Of a stretch of 64,000 nt of DNA, positions 43,770 to 52,685 are shown piece after piece. The notes beneath the pieces are model-generated. The model made no database searches. It saw only the letters and a program-made list of their open reading frames with translations, and was not told the DNA's origin. The stretch covers positions 25,543 to 89,542 of the forward strand of contig NZ_SJZG01000014.1 of assembly GCF_004959775.1 (NCBI RefSeq). Reading direction: 5' to 3'. Each line of letters begins with the position of its first letter. The first letter of the stretch is position 1. A program made the position numbers and the translations under genes. The DNA is from Agromyces sp. H66 (GTDB lineage: Bacteria > Actinomycetota > Actinomycetes > Actinomycetales > Microbacteriaceae).

Positions 43770-45200
43770 TTAGGAAGCGGCTTTCTGAGATGCGATTCGT
43801 TGAGCGACTGGCCTTGCTAGAGGGAGCCGATCCCAGACAGACTCGAGGATCGGATTGTGGGCCACGCTGTTGGGCGGTGTGTCGAGTGCGTTGCCAAGGG
43901 GCCATGTGCGCTTCTCCGGGTCCGATGCGATCGCCCTCAGCTGCTCCATCGCCTCCGGCCCATCAAGAGTCATGAGGTGCTCAAGGTCACGCAGCGACCC
44001 AAGAAGTGTTGGGGTACCAGACGCCAGTAGGTTCGAGTGCGATAACGAAAGGAGGTAGAACGGCTCAGCTGTGATGATCAGACCGATGACCTGTCTACCT
44101 CCCGCCAGCGGGGCGAACGACTGGTGCCCCGACGTGACCAAGTCTGCGCTGCGCTCAATCTGCCTCTTCGCTTTGAGGATGTCGCGTTCGAACTGCGCGT
44201 CTAGCGCCTCCTGACCAAGCCGGGCATCCAGCGAAGCGCGGGCTGCTTTGCACTCGACGATAACTAACGTGTCGTCGCTCATCATGAACCAGTCCGCGCT
44301 CAACTGACCGTTGTCGTATCGAATCTCAGGGATCAGTTCATAATGTGGAACGCCGAGCCTCAACTGCCTCCCTACGTATTGCTCCACTCTCAGTCCCAGG
44401 TCACGGGTAAACGCACCACCCCAGGCGTCGCGACCCCGGTGGTAAAGCACTGCTGGCGCCACTGAGTCATAGATCAATTCGGGTACCGGTGCGAACACGC
44501 CTTCGTTCGTCGCGACCAACGGAGTTCGGAGCAGCGGGTTGTAGGCAAAACGGCGGTGCGAACTGCTCGACAACGGCACCGATAGCGCGGCTGCCTTCAG
44601 CTCTGGAATCGTGCGAGTCAGTCCGTGGACGACCGCGTTCAGCGCCTCGGTAAGACCGAGGATCTCCACAACCTCCGGGAACCCAAGGTCCGATCTCGTC
44701 CGGTATTCGCCTTCCGACCGCATGGTCACGGTGTGGATGATGAACGAGGCAGTGACCATGTCCGCGATCGAAGCACCGAGGACGTCACTCCATGGCCAAG
44801 TCCGCGCCCCGACGTAGTCGTCCTCAAGCAGCGCAATGGAGCGGAGAATCTCCTCGTAGTGCGACTGCTGGTACGGGAACTGCTCGTACACGATGGGTGT
44901 AAGGATCGACTGCACGTTGTCACCCAGAGGATCGAATGCCTCTGAGAAGAGATTGAACAGTCTTGCCAGGGCCCGTTCAGTGAGTTCGCCCCGCCGAAAC
45001 TCATTGCTGGAAACGATGCACTCTCGCACCATGGACGCCACCGCCCACGGTGGACGCATCGCCGGCTTAAGTGTCACGTCCCACCCTCCACGGGATGCCG
45101 CTACGCGAGCAAGTGACTTCACCAAGTGGCTCGGAGCATAGCTGCGAGTGGCCTGGACGAAGTCGGCAAACGCTGGGGTCCGTCGACCGAATGTGCTCAC
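43770..45200 (-). CDS. Unknown protein with PD-(D/E)XK nuclease-like core
   Basis: A 476-residue protein not matched to a named family. Around residues 300-318 the sequence LSADWFMMSDDTLVIVECKA gives Asp303, Glu316 and Lys318 in the D-x(n)-E-x-K order of PD-(D/E)XK nucleases; Glu288 (IPEIRYD) could be the extra acidic residue. The first 280 residues are helical and unfamiliar. GTG 45200 is the only start before the divergent gene. Given a restriction neighbour, an anti-phage nuclease is possible, but the family may instead be a non-nuclease fold. Confidence 0.55.
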   Translation of the reverse strand: MSTFGRRTPAFADFVQATRSYAPSHLVKSLARVAASRGGWDVTLKPAMRPPWAVASMVRECIVSSNEFRRGELTERALARLFNLFSEAFDPLGDNVQSILTPIVYEQFPYQQSHYEEILRSIALLEDDYVGARTWPWSDVLGASIADMVTASFIIHTVTMRSEGEYRTRSDLGFPEVVEILGLTEALNAVVHGLTRTIPELKAAALSVPLSSSSHRRFAYNPLLRTPLVATNEGVFAPVPELIYDSVAPAVLYHRGRDAWGGAFTRDLGLRVEQYVGRQLRLGVPHYELIPEIRYDNGQLSADWFMMSDDTLVIVECKAARASLDARLGQEALDAQFERDILKAKRQIERSADLVTSGHQSFAPLAGGRQVIGLIITAEPFYLLSLSHSNLLASGTPTLLGSLRDLEHLMTLDGPEAMEQLRAIASDPEKRTWPLGNALDTPPNSVAHNPILESVWDRLPLARPVAQRIASQKAAS

Positions 45201-45289
45201 TCCACGATGCTAGGTGAGGGCGCGACGGCGCTCGGGTGCCGACCTTCGCAGTTCGCGCGTGGGAGCCAAGGTCGAATAGCCTGCGGATC

Positions 45290-45895
45290 ATGGCGAGAGC
45301 GGTGGTCCCAAGCAGTTGGCTTCCCGCGCACCAAGCGCAAGCTCTCTATACGGCCGCCCACATCGACTCGACCATCGAGCAGCTCGGGGACGTGCTTCAC
45401 ACGTATCTCGGCAAGGACCCCCTTCAGCTTCGGCCGCGCCTTACCCAGACGGTAGAAGAGGTCGTGCTTGTGGGCATCACGCCGCTGCCGCAGTCCGTGC
45501 CGCGTCTCTTCGCCGACGCGCTCAATCAATCGCGGAACATGCTTGAACATGCGCTGTTCGCGGACGTCGTGCATCGGCTCGAGCGCGAGATGACAGAGAA
45601 GGAGGCGAAGGCGCTTGAGGTACCGGCTGCAAGGTCGAGGGAGGCGTTCGAGCAGTGGTGTCGCCATCCAGTCCGGCGCTCGCTGGGTGTCTTCGATTAC
45701 GGTGCCGAGCTCACCCGGCGATTGGAACGGTTGCAGCCCTATCAACGCAAAGACAGCGATGAGCACCCGCTCCGCCTGCTTGTGGAGCACACGAACCACG
45801 CGAAGCACCGTGAGCCGGCCGTCGCATTCTGGGCTATCACCCAGTGTGCTCTCGTCGCTACCTCCGTTGATCATCGCGCGGCGCTTGCTTCATGA
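45290..45895 (+). CDS. Uncharacterised protein with LQPY / NHxKHR signature
   Basis: A 201-residue soluble protein, divergent from the nuclease-like gene. The N-terminal helices contain ALYTAAHIDSTIEQLGDVL. The distal part has ERLQPYQRKDSDEHPLRLL followed by EHTNHAKHREPAV, a pattern recurring in many actinobacterial proteins of unknown function ('LxxLQPY ... LNxxDKHR'). The invariant His, Lys, His, Arg cluster could be a catalytic or RNA-binding centre as in HEPN-like folds, but this is only a resemblance. There is no clear SD at ATG 45290. Confidence 0.55.
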   Translation: MARAVVPSSWLPAHQAQALYTAAHIDSTIEQLGDVLHTYLGKDPLQLRPRLTQTVEEVVLVGITPLPQSVPRLFADALNQSRNMLEHALFADVVHRLEREMTEKEAKALEVPAARSREAFEQWCRHPVRRSLGVFDYGAELTRRLERLQPYQRKDSDEHPLRLLVEHTNHAKHREPAVAFWAITQCALVATSVDHRAALAS

Positions 45896-46029
45896 TGGCA
45901 GCTACCCGGGCACTCGTGGCCGGCCAGCCGAGCCTCCACGCTCGGGGCTCCGAGTGTCACGCACGTCAGAGTGACGATCCCTCGGCGCGACATTTCCGTG
46001 AGGCGTCCAGTGGCGCTCACAGCACTTCG

Positions 46030-46671
46030 TCACGAGTCCGCAGCTGGCGTCTGAACGATATCCAACTCCGCCTCGATGGGAGTCTCCAGAATCTGTATCC
46101 CCGCGAGCTCACACGCCTCGCGGCCCGACGTCTTTCGAACCGACGGGTGGGAGTCGCCGTCGACATCGCCAAATAGGGCCACCGCGACGCAGCCGGGTGT
46201 GAACCTTGGCTCGTATTGAACACCCTCGAATCCGTGGTCATCGAACGCCGTGGCCCACTGACGCGGCACATCATATGGCGTCATCACCCCCAGCTCAGAG
46301 GTAACGCCGAACCTGGCGGCGTGACGATCCTTGAGATCCGCGAGCCGCTGTCGAGTTATCGCTATCAGCGTCCACAACTCGAATTGGTCCGCCGTCCCGC
46401 GCGGAACGACCCGATAGGGATACCCGTCTAGCCCGAGATACTCGAAAATGGCAGCCTCGGCATCATCCGCCAAATACCACGTTCCGCGTGGGCTCTCCAG
46501 ATTGAACCGACCATCCGCTCCGGACGCATAGTGCTCCGGAGACGGATACCCGGCCTTCTGCGCCCGGTAGAGTGTGACATCACGCATTTGCGCTTGAGGG
46601 AACCTGGTCAGGTCGACTCCCTCGGCCGGATTCTCCTGGGCAACTCTTTGACGAATCGGCTGCATCGTCAC
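46030..46671 (-). CDS. RES-domain protein (putative NAD+-degrading toxin)
   Basis: A 213-residue protein of the RES family, toxins that cleave or phosphorolyse NAD+ and are held inactive by Xre/MbcA-type antitoxins. Arg36 (TLYRAQKAG) and Glu77 (AAIFEYLG) match the conserved R and E; GRFNLES and GTWYLADDAEAA are typical. The Ser that normally sits in a YxSR motif appears as Pro155 in VQYEPRF, so activity may be changed. GTG 46671 overlaps the stop of the upstream restriction gene (46668-46671). The partner domain is fused to that gene. Confidence 0.78.
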   Translation of the reverse strand: MTMQPIRQRVAQENPAEGVDLTRFPQAQMRDVTLYRAQKAGYPSPEHYASGADGRFNLESPRGTWYLADDAEAAIFEYLGLDGYPYRVVPRGTADQFELWTLIAITRQRLADLKDRHAARFGVTSELGVMTPYDVPRQWATAFDDHGFEGVQYEPRFTPGCVAVALFGDVDGDSHPSVRKTSGREACELAGIQILETPIEAELDIVQTPAADS

Positions 46672-49600
46672 GCCTGATCACCCACCGAAGACGTCGCGAG
46701 GTCCATGACGCGGGCAAACGCGGAGTCGCTCTGTTCGCGGAGAAACTCGGCTGGCGGGGCATGGAGCGTCTTAGATGGTTGCGCCAGCCACAATGCAACA
46801 CCCCATTCGTCAAGCCTCCGGCGCAGCACACTTACAACCTCGGAGAGTCGCGGGAGAGGTCTCCCCTCGCTATCAAACTGAAAGCGAGGATAGACGACGA
46901 CGCCGTCGGCGGTCGTCAGCGCCAGCATTTCACCGCGCTGCGCGGCTTCATCGAGTTCTTTGGCAGAGAAGTTGATCCACCGCGCGACGTCATTCCGCGC
47001 AAGGAACGGACCAATGAGTTCATTCCAGCGGGCTGAGGAGCGCTCGGGGCTGAATGCCTGCTCGCCAGCTTCCTGCAAGGGTCGCTCCGCCAATGTGAGC
47101 GGAGGAAGCGAGTTCACGATACGGACAGTTTCGACGCTGACGGTGACGATGCGCGCAAGAAGATCGAGGATGTACCTCGGGTTACCCTGCTCCTCGGCCC
47201 ATTCGTTCGGATCGTTAGTAATGCCGGAGGCTTTATCGCTCTTCACCTGATAGCGCTCGATGATCCAGTCGATGGCCGAGCGCGAGCCGAGCATGTACTC
47301 GTGCGCCTCTTCGGGGATCCCCGAGATCGTGATGCCCGAATTGTAGATCACCGATGTTTTATCGGTAATTTTCCCGGTCTTCGCGTATCGCATCTTCGTC
47401 ACCTTGAAATCAGCGCCGGCTGCAATCGTTTCCGTGACCGGGTAGGGCTCGACCGTCTCGTAATTGAGATGAAGCCCGGCTAGCTTCCGGCCAGCCTCGG
47501 CGAAAGCCGCGAAGTCCTTCAGCTTGGGGATACGCGGAAGCATCTTGTGAAGATCCGATCCAAACTGCTCGACGAACTCCCTGCTTTGGAGGACGCCGTA
47601 CAGGTAGTAGAAGATGTCGTCCTTCGACGTTTCCGCTCCGAAAGTGGCCTTGAAGTCCTCCAAAACCTCATCAGTGATGTTGTCGATACGGCGGTGCGCA
47701 GTCCCGTCATCGTCGAGAGCGTCGAGAAGATCGGCCTGCGGCTTCCGTTCCTCGAACGAGTAGCGCGGGAAGAACTGCACGGTGTAGGTGAACATGTTGA
47801 GGTCGGGCACCTCACCGACCATCAGACTGGCGAATGCCGTGCCTGGACGCGGCGACAGTAGAGCGATACCGAAGTTTGAGGTCGCGCCGGTTGGGAACAG
47901 CGAATTCAGCTGGTAGGTCATCGCGTTCATTTGCCTGTCGAAGTACAACCACTGCTTCGAAAACGGCCGCTGCGCGGCCAACACCAGTGCGTCGGGATTG
48001 AACGTGTACTTCCGGGACTTCTCCAGGTCTTGGAAGGCATTCCTGTTCCAACTGAATCGCGTGGGGTTCGTGTCAACGAACTTGTCCGGCTCGATCTGGG
48101 AACCTGCGGTCCGGCGGTCCCAGCGCACCACTTCCCGGTTATAGAAGTCGATCGCCCTGGAGACGTTCTCGCGGACCCGAGAGGCGGAGTACCCATAAAC
48201 CCATGCATCCCGCCCCGTCGCCAGGCCGAGTGAATAGGTCCTGAAGTACCGCCGACCTCGGGCACCTCCGCCCTTCTCGCCCAGAGGGGTGAAGGACTCA
48301 AAGTCCTCAGATCGTTGGTTGATCCAGTCGCCGGCCCGGTTCGGAGTGATCGGCTGCCAGTCCACGCTGGCGTATGACCGGGCCCGCCGAATCTCCTCCA
48401 GCTTCTGCTCGCGCGAAAGATAGTCGCCAATATCGCGGTAAAAGACCTGGCCGGACGCCTCAGTGTCTGGATTCTTGACGAGGAGGTACACGGCGACCGT
48501 CGACCGGCTGCCACCGCCGAACACCTTTCCTCCTTCTCGCCGCGACTGCTCGCCGGCTGTCCTCTGGTTCCCTCGAAGGTTGAACACGTAGATCCTGTTG
48601 AATTCCTCGACAAGCGACTTACGAATGCCGTCGGCCGAGTTCGTATCGATCCAGCCACCGTTGGAGACGAAGGCGACCACACCTCGGTCTCCGATCCGGT
48701 CGCTCGCCCACCGGATCGCGCGGATGTACGAGTCGTACAGCGCCTTCAAGCTGACCTTCGCGGACTTTGCGGCATAGGTTCGCTCGATGGCTGCGTCGAG
48801 GGTTGGATAGGAGACATTCGCACTGTCATCATTGGCGGTGGCCTGACCGATCGACCACGGCGGGTTCCCGATGACAACCCGAATGTCCAACGCCTTCTGC
48901 GCCTCGACTCGCTCATTGTTCTCAGGGAACACGCCGGCGCCATCCATCTGGTCGTCGACCTCGTTGAGCTGGAAGGTGTCGGTGAGGACAATGCCATTGA
49001 ACGGTTCGTACTCGCCACCGGCGAGCGAGTGATAGGTCTCCTCGATGTTGATCGCAGCGACGTAGTAGGCAAGCAGCACGATCTCGTTCGCGTGCAACTC
49101 GTAGCGATACTTCCGTGCGACGTCCTCAGGCTTGATGAGCCCGGACTGCAGCAAGCGGACGATGAACGTGCCGGTGCCGGTGAAGGGGTCGAGAACGTGG
49201 ACGCCCTCGTCGGAGATCGAGGCGTCAAACTCCGCCTTTAGCGCGTCGTCGACCGAGTGGATGATGAAGTCGACGATCTCGTTCGGCGTGTAGACGATGC
49301 CGAGCCGGTCGCTCGTCCCCGAGAATGCGAGTCGGAAGAACTTCTCGTACAGCTCCTTGACGATCGACTGCTTGGCGGCGGCATCCTCGATGCCCTCTGC
49401 CCGGGTGCGGACTGAGGCATAGAACTTCTCCAGCCGCTCAGTCTCCTTGTCAATGTTCTGGCCCTCGAGCGCGTCGATCATGCCCTGCATTACGAGGCTG
49501 ACCGGATTGTGCCCGGAGAAGTCGTATCCGTCGAACAGCGCGTCGAACACCGGCTTCGTGATGAGGTGCTGGGACAGCATCTCCACCGCGTCGCGCTCCG

Positions 49601-51863
49601 TGATGAAGGGGTTGAGGTTGTCTTGCAGGCCCTTCAGGAACCGTGCGAACTCGTCCCTCAGCTTGCCGTCGGACTGATCGACAAGCGCTGTGATCCGGGC
49701 AATGTGGTCTTCGGCAATGCCGGCCACATCGGACGCCCACTGCTCCCAATAGCGACGCTCGCCGACCTTGTCGACGATCTTCGCGAGGATTGCCGCGCGC
49801 CATTGGTCGAGCTCGGGGAAGTCGAGCGTGACGGCGCCGTAGTCGGCTGCCTCGGTGAGCTCTCGATCCTGCCTGCTCCCGCCCTTGCCGATGACTCCGA
49901 CCTGGAGGCGGTCGGTCTTCTTGGTGAGATCGATCTTGTTGACCTCGGCGTCGAATCGCTCGTCGTGCGCCCGCAGCGCCTGGAGCACCTGCCAGACGAC
50001 CTTGTACTTCTTGTTGTCGTTGAGCGCAGAGGACGGATCGACGTCCGCCGGTACGCCGATGGGCAGAATCACGTAGCCGTAATTCTTGCCCTCGAGCTTC
50101 CGCATGACGCGGCCGACCGACTGCACGACGTCGACGACTGAGTCGCGCGGGTTCAGGAACATCACTGCGTCGAGCGCCGGGACATCAACGCCCTCGGAGA
50201 GAACCTTAGCGTTGGTGAGCAACCGAGCGTTGCCGGGACCGGGGTCTTCCTTCAGCCAGTCGAGCTTCGCATTCCGCGCCAAAACGTTGTATGTGCCGTC
50301 GACATGCTCGGCCTCGACCATAACGAGGTTGTCTGCGTCATCCTGCTCGTCGTCGATCAACTCGATCTCGCGCTCGACCACCTGCTGGAAGGTCGCGGCG
50401 ATGTGCTTCGACTCCTTGATGTTGCGGGCGAAGGCGACGGCGCGCTTCATCGGCTCCGGATCGAGCCTGAACTCGTCTTGCGTGAGCGCCCGCTTCGAGA
50501 GCCCGTTCCAGCAGCCGACAATCTTCGCCGCGTCGTCGAGAGTCAGTTCGTTATTCTCATCCGCGAGGAGGCGCTGGAAGCGTTTCGAGACGTAGCTCTC
50601 GTCGACCGCGAGGACGAGGACTTTGTAGTCCGTTAGTCGGCCGATCGACACCGCCTCTCCGAACGAGAGCCGATGGAACTCGGGCCCGTAGAGCGCCTCG
50701 TTGTTCATGTCCGTGAGGATGGCTCCGGCCTCTTCGGCGCGCGTCTTGGACTGGTCCGCGTAGATGCGCGGCGTCGCAGTCATGTAGAGGCGCTTCTTGC
50801 CGCGGATGTAATTCTGGTCATGCACGCGGACGAACGCCGACTCGTCCTCGCCGGCTAGCGTTACGCCGGTGGTCCGGTGTGCCTCGTCGCAGATGATCAG
50901 ATCGAACTCGGGCAGCCCGACGTCCTGGGCCTCATGGATCACTTCGATCGACTGGTACGTCGAGAAGATCACGGTGACCGTGTCCGGATCCTCGGGCTTC
51001 ACATCGAACTTCGCGGCCAACTTCAAGGGGTTCGTCGTCGCTGGGTAGGCGAGGTCGACCACCGGAGTGTCTTCCTCGTCCTTGCGCTTGCCGACCGAGA
51101 CGTCCGAGCAGACCGCGAACGATCGCAACGGCACATTGGCCTCGATCGTCCACTCCTTCAGCGACTGACTGAGGAGCGCGATACTTGGGACGAGGAACAG
51201 CACCGTACCGCCGGCGGGAACGAAGCGCTCGACGATGCTGAGGCTGGTGTAGGTCTTGCCGGTGCCGCAGGCCATGATCAGCTTGCCGCGGTCGTGCTCG
51301 CCGAATCCGGCGACCACCTTCCCGATCGCCTTCTCCTGATGTGGGAACGGCGTCTTGTGCGGCTTCTTCGTGAGATCGCCCGGGGTCGCGAGAGAGAACT
51401 GCGACCAATCGATCGATGATTCGTCGAGGTCCTGAACACGAAGGCGCGAGACCGGCGGGTTCTGACTGTCGACTGCATCTTCGGCGTTCTTCCCCCAGTT
51501 GTCGCTCGTGCTGACGATCAGGCGAGCCGTGAACTCAGGCTTGCCGGCCAGCAGCTTGCTCGAGGCGGCGAGGAAGGAGTCGAGCATCGGCTTCGTCACC
51601 TGCGTCGTCGGCGCATAGAACTTTGCCTGGATCGCGGTGTGCTCGCCGGTCGCACGAGACCTCGCAACGAGATCGATGCCGGTGTCAACGCGGCCGTTGC
51701 GCCCGGGGTAGTCCCTCCATAGCCAGACCTCGTCGTAGAGATCCTGGTATTGCGGCTCGATGCTGAGGAACGCGCGGATCAGCTCCTCGAAGCGCGCGCC
51801 CTTGTCGTGCTCGTCGTATGCGACTGAGCGCAACTCATCAAGGATGTCGTGAATCGACGTCAT
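46668..51863 (-). CDS. Type ISP-like restriction-modification enzyme fused to an MbcA/Xre-type antitoxin domain
   Basis: A 1,731-residue single-chain enzyme. Order: an Mrr-like nuclease (Asp64, then QAK at 79-81), a superfamily-2 translocase (ACGTGKT 198-204, CDEAH 325-329, QSVGRVMRK 581-589), then an N6-adenine methyltransferase (LDPFTGTGTF 891-900, NPPW 1000-1003). A target recognition region up to about 1584 ends like LlaBIII-type enzymes. The last 130 residues resemble antitoxins of RES toxins: LARNDVARWI then EMLALTTADGVVVYPRFQFD and PAEFLREQ. ATG 51863 has GGGAG upstream. The downstream RES gene overlaps it by four bases. Confidence 0.85.
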   Translation of the reverse strand: MTSIHDILDELRSVAYDEHDKGARFEELIRAFLSIEPQYQDLYDEVWLWRDYPGRNGRVDTGIDLVARSRATGEHTAIQAKFYAPTTQVTKPMLDSFLAASSKLLAGKPEFTARLIVSTSDNWGKNAEDAVDSQNPPVSRLRVQDLDESSIDWSQFSLATPGDLTKKPHKTPFPHQEKAIGKVVAGFGEHDRGKLIMACGTGKTYTSLSIVERFVPAGGTVLFLVPSIALLSQSLKEWTIEANVPLRSFAVCSDVSVGKRKDEEDTPVVDLAYPATTNPLKLAAKFDVKPEDPDTVTVIFSTYQSIEVIHEAQDVGLPEFDLIICDEAHRTTGVTLAGEDESAFVRVHDQNYIRGKKRLYMTATPRIYADQSKTRAEEAGAILTDMNNEALYGPEFHRLSFGEAVSIGRLTDYKVLVLAVDESYVSKRFQRLLADENNELTLDDAAKIVGCWNGLSKRALTQDEFRLDPEPMKRAVAFARNIKESKHIAATFQQVVEREIELIDDEQDDADNLVMVEAEHVDGTYNVLARNAKLDWLKEDPGPGNARLLTNAKVLSEGVDVPALDAVMFLNPRDSVVDVVQSVGRVMRKLEGKNYGYVILPIGVPADVDPSSALNDNKKYKVVWQVLQALRAHDERFDAEVNKIDLTKKTDRLQVGVIGKGGSRQDRELTEAADYGAVTLDFPELDQWRAAILAKIVDKVGERRYWEQWASDVAGIAEDHIARITALVDQSDGKLRDEFARFLKGLQDNLNPFITERDAVEMLSQHLITKPVFDALFDGYDFSGHNPVSLVMQGMIDALEGQNIDKETERLEKFYASVRTRAEGIEDAAAKQSIVKELYEKFFRLAFSGTSDRLGIVYTPNEIVDFIIHSVDDALKAEFDASISDEGVHVLDPFTGTGTFIVRLLQSGLIKPEDVARKYRYELHANEIVLLAYYVAAINIEETYHSLAGGEYEPFNGIVLTDTFQLNEVDDQMDGAGVFPENNERVEAQKALDIRVVIGNPPWSIGQATANDDSANVSYPTLDAAIERTYAAKSAKVSLKALYDSYIRAIRWASDRIGDRGVVAFVSNGGWIDTNSADGIRKSLVEEFNRIYVFNLRGNQRTAGEQSRREGGKVFGGGSRSTVAVYLLVKNPDTEASGQVFYRDIGDYLSREQKLEEIRRARSYASVDWQPITPNRAGDWINQRSEDFESFTPLGEKGGGARGRRYFRTYSLGLATGRDAWVYGYSASRVRENVSRAIDFYNREVVRWDRRTAGSQIEPDKFVDTNPTRFSWNRNAFQDLEKSRKYTFNPDALVLAAQRPFSKQWLYFDRQMNAMTYQLNSLFPTGATSNFGIALLSPRPGTAFASLMVGEVPDLNMFTYTVQFFPRYSFEERKPQADLLDALDDDGTAHRRIDNITDEVLEDFKATFGAETSKDDIFYYLYGVLQSREFVEQFGSDLHKMLPRIPKLKDFAAFAEAGRKLAGLHLNYETVEPYPVTETIAAGADFKVTKMRYAKTGKITDKTSVIYNSGITISGIPEEAHEYMLGSRSAIDWIIERYQVKSDKASGITNDPNEWAEEQGNPRYILDLLARIVTVSVETVRIVNSLPPLTLAERPLQEAGEQAFSPERSSARWNELIGPFLARNDVARWINFSAKELDEAAQRGEMLALTTADGVVVYPRFQFDSEGRPLPRLSEVVSVLRRRLDEWGVALWLAQPSKTLHAPPAEFLREQSDSAFARVMDLATSSVGDQA

Positions 51864-52090
51864 GGCTCTCCCTGCGCGCTGCCATTCGGCCGCATGCGTT
51901 TCCCAAGGTATCCGACCCACAAGACCGAGAACCACTCACCGCGTTGGTCCACCGACGGCACCTTCACTGCGCCGGATGGCGTGACAGATCTACGGTTGAA
52001 CGGCGGGACCGGGTACATCAATGCATAGGCGACGCGAGCGCGGGTCGACTTACCATGAAGACCGCTGAGCACACTTGTGATCGGGCTGGA

Positions 52091-52486
52091 TCAGGTTGAC
52101 CCATCGCCAGGGAAGTCAGAGATCGACCTCATGAGCTCGCACGAGACGACATATGGGTTGTCCGGGTCGCCCAGCACCTCGACGAGGATCGCGTCCCCGT
52201 CGCACTCCAGCACGCGCACCTCGTCACCGGCACTGAGTATGAGGCCCGCGCCGGCGTCGGCGCCGACGTCGACCCTGAATGTCTGGCCCTGGGTCGCGCA
52301 AGGGGCGACGCGGTTCTCGAACCTGGCCTTGATCAACCTGATCGCCTTCTCGCCCCCGGCGTACGCAGCCCCTCCTGCGACGAAGATGAGGCCTGCTGCA
52401 CCGGCGACGTACCTCGCTGCCTTCTCAGGGCCGCCCACCGATTTGATCAACGTCGTGATCCACTGATAGCCGCCGAGGTTGCCCAT
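52091..52486 (-). CDS. Small membrane-associated hypothetical protein
   Basis: A 131-residue protein. One hydrophobic stretch near residues 24-45 (YVAGAAGLIFVAGGAAYAGG) suggests membrane anchoring. The C-terminal part has short beta strands (GDEVRVLECDGDAILVEVLG) resembling a small SH3-like or KOW-like barrel and ends in an acidic tail. No family recognised. It lies 227 bases upstream of the restriction gene on the same strand. Confidence 0.55.
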   Translation of the reverse strand: MGNLGGYQWITTLIKSVGGPEKAARYVAGAAGLIFVAGGAAYAGGEKAIRLIKARFENRVAPCATQGQTFRVDVGADAGAGLILSAGDEVRVLECDGDAILVEVLGDPDNPYVVSCELMRSISDFPGDGST

Positions 52487-52685
52487 CGGACGAAGATATA
52501 TCTCAGGACGGTACAGCGGCGGCGCGACACGACACCACCCAGACGGCCGGGCTTGAGAACGACCCAGTACATAGACCGCACCAGGCCGCGGTTATCCCAA
52601 CTGCCAGGTACATCGAGTTGTACAGCGACGGTTGGCCGACGAACTCTCGTAGGGTGAGTTGAGCCGCTACAAGGAGGACCGGGCG

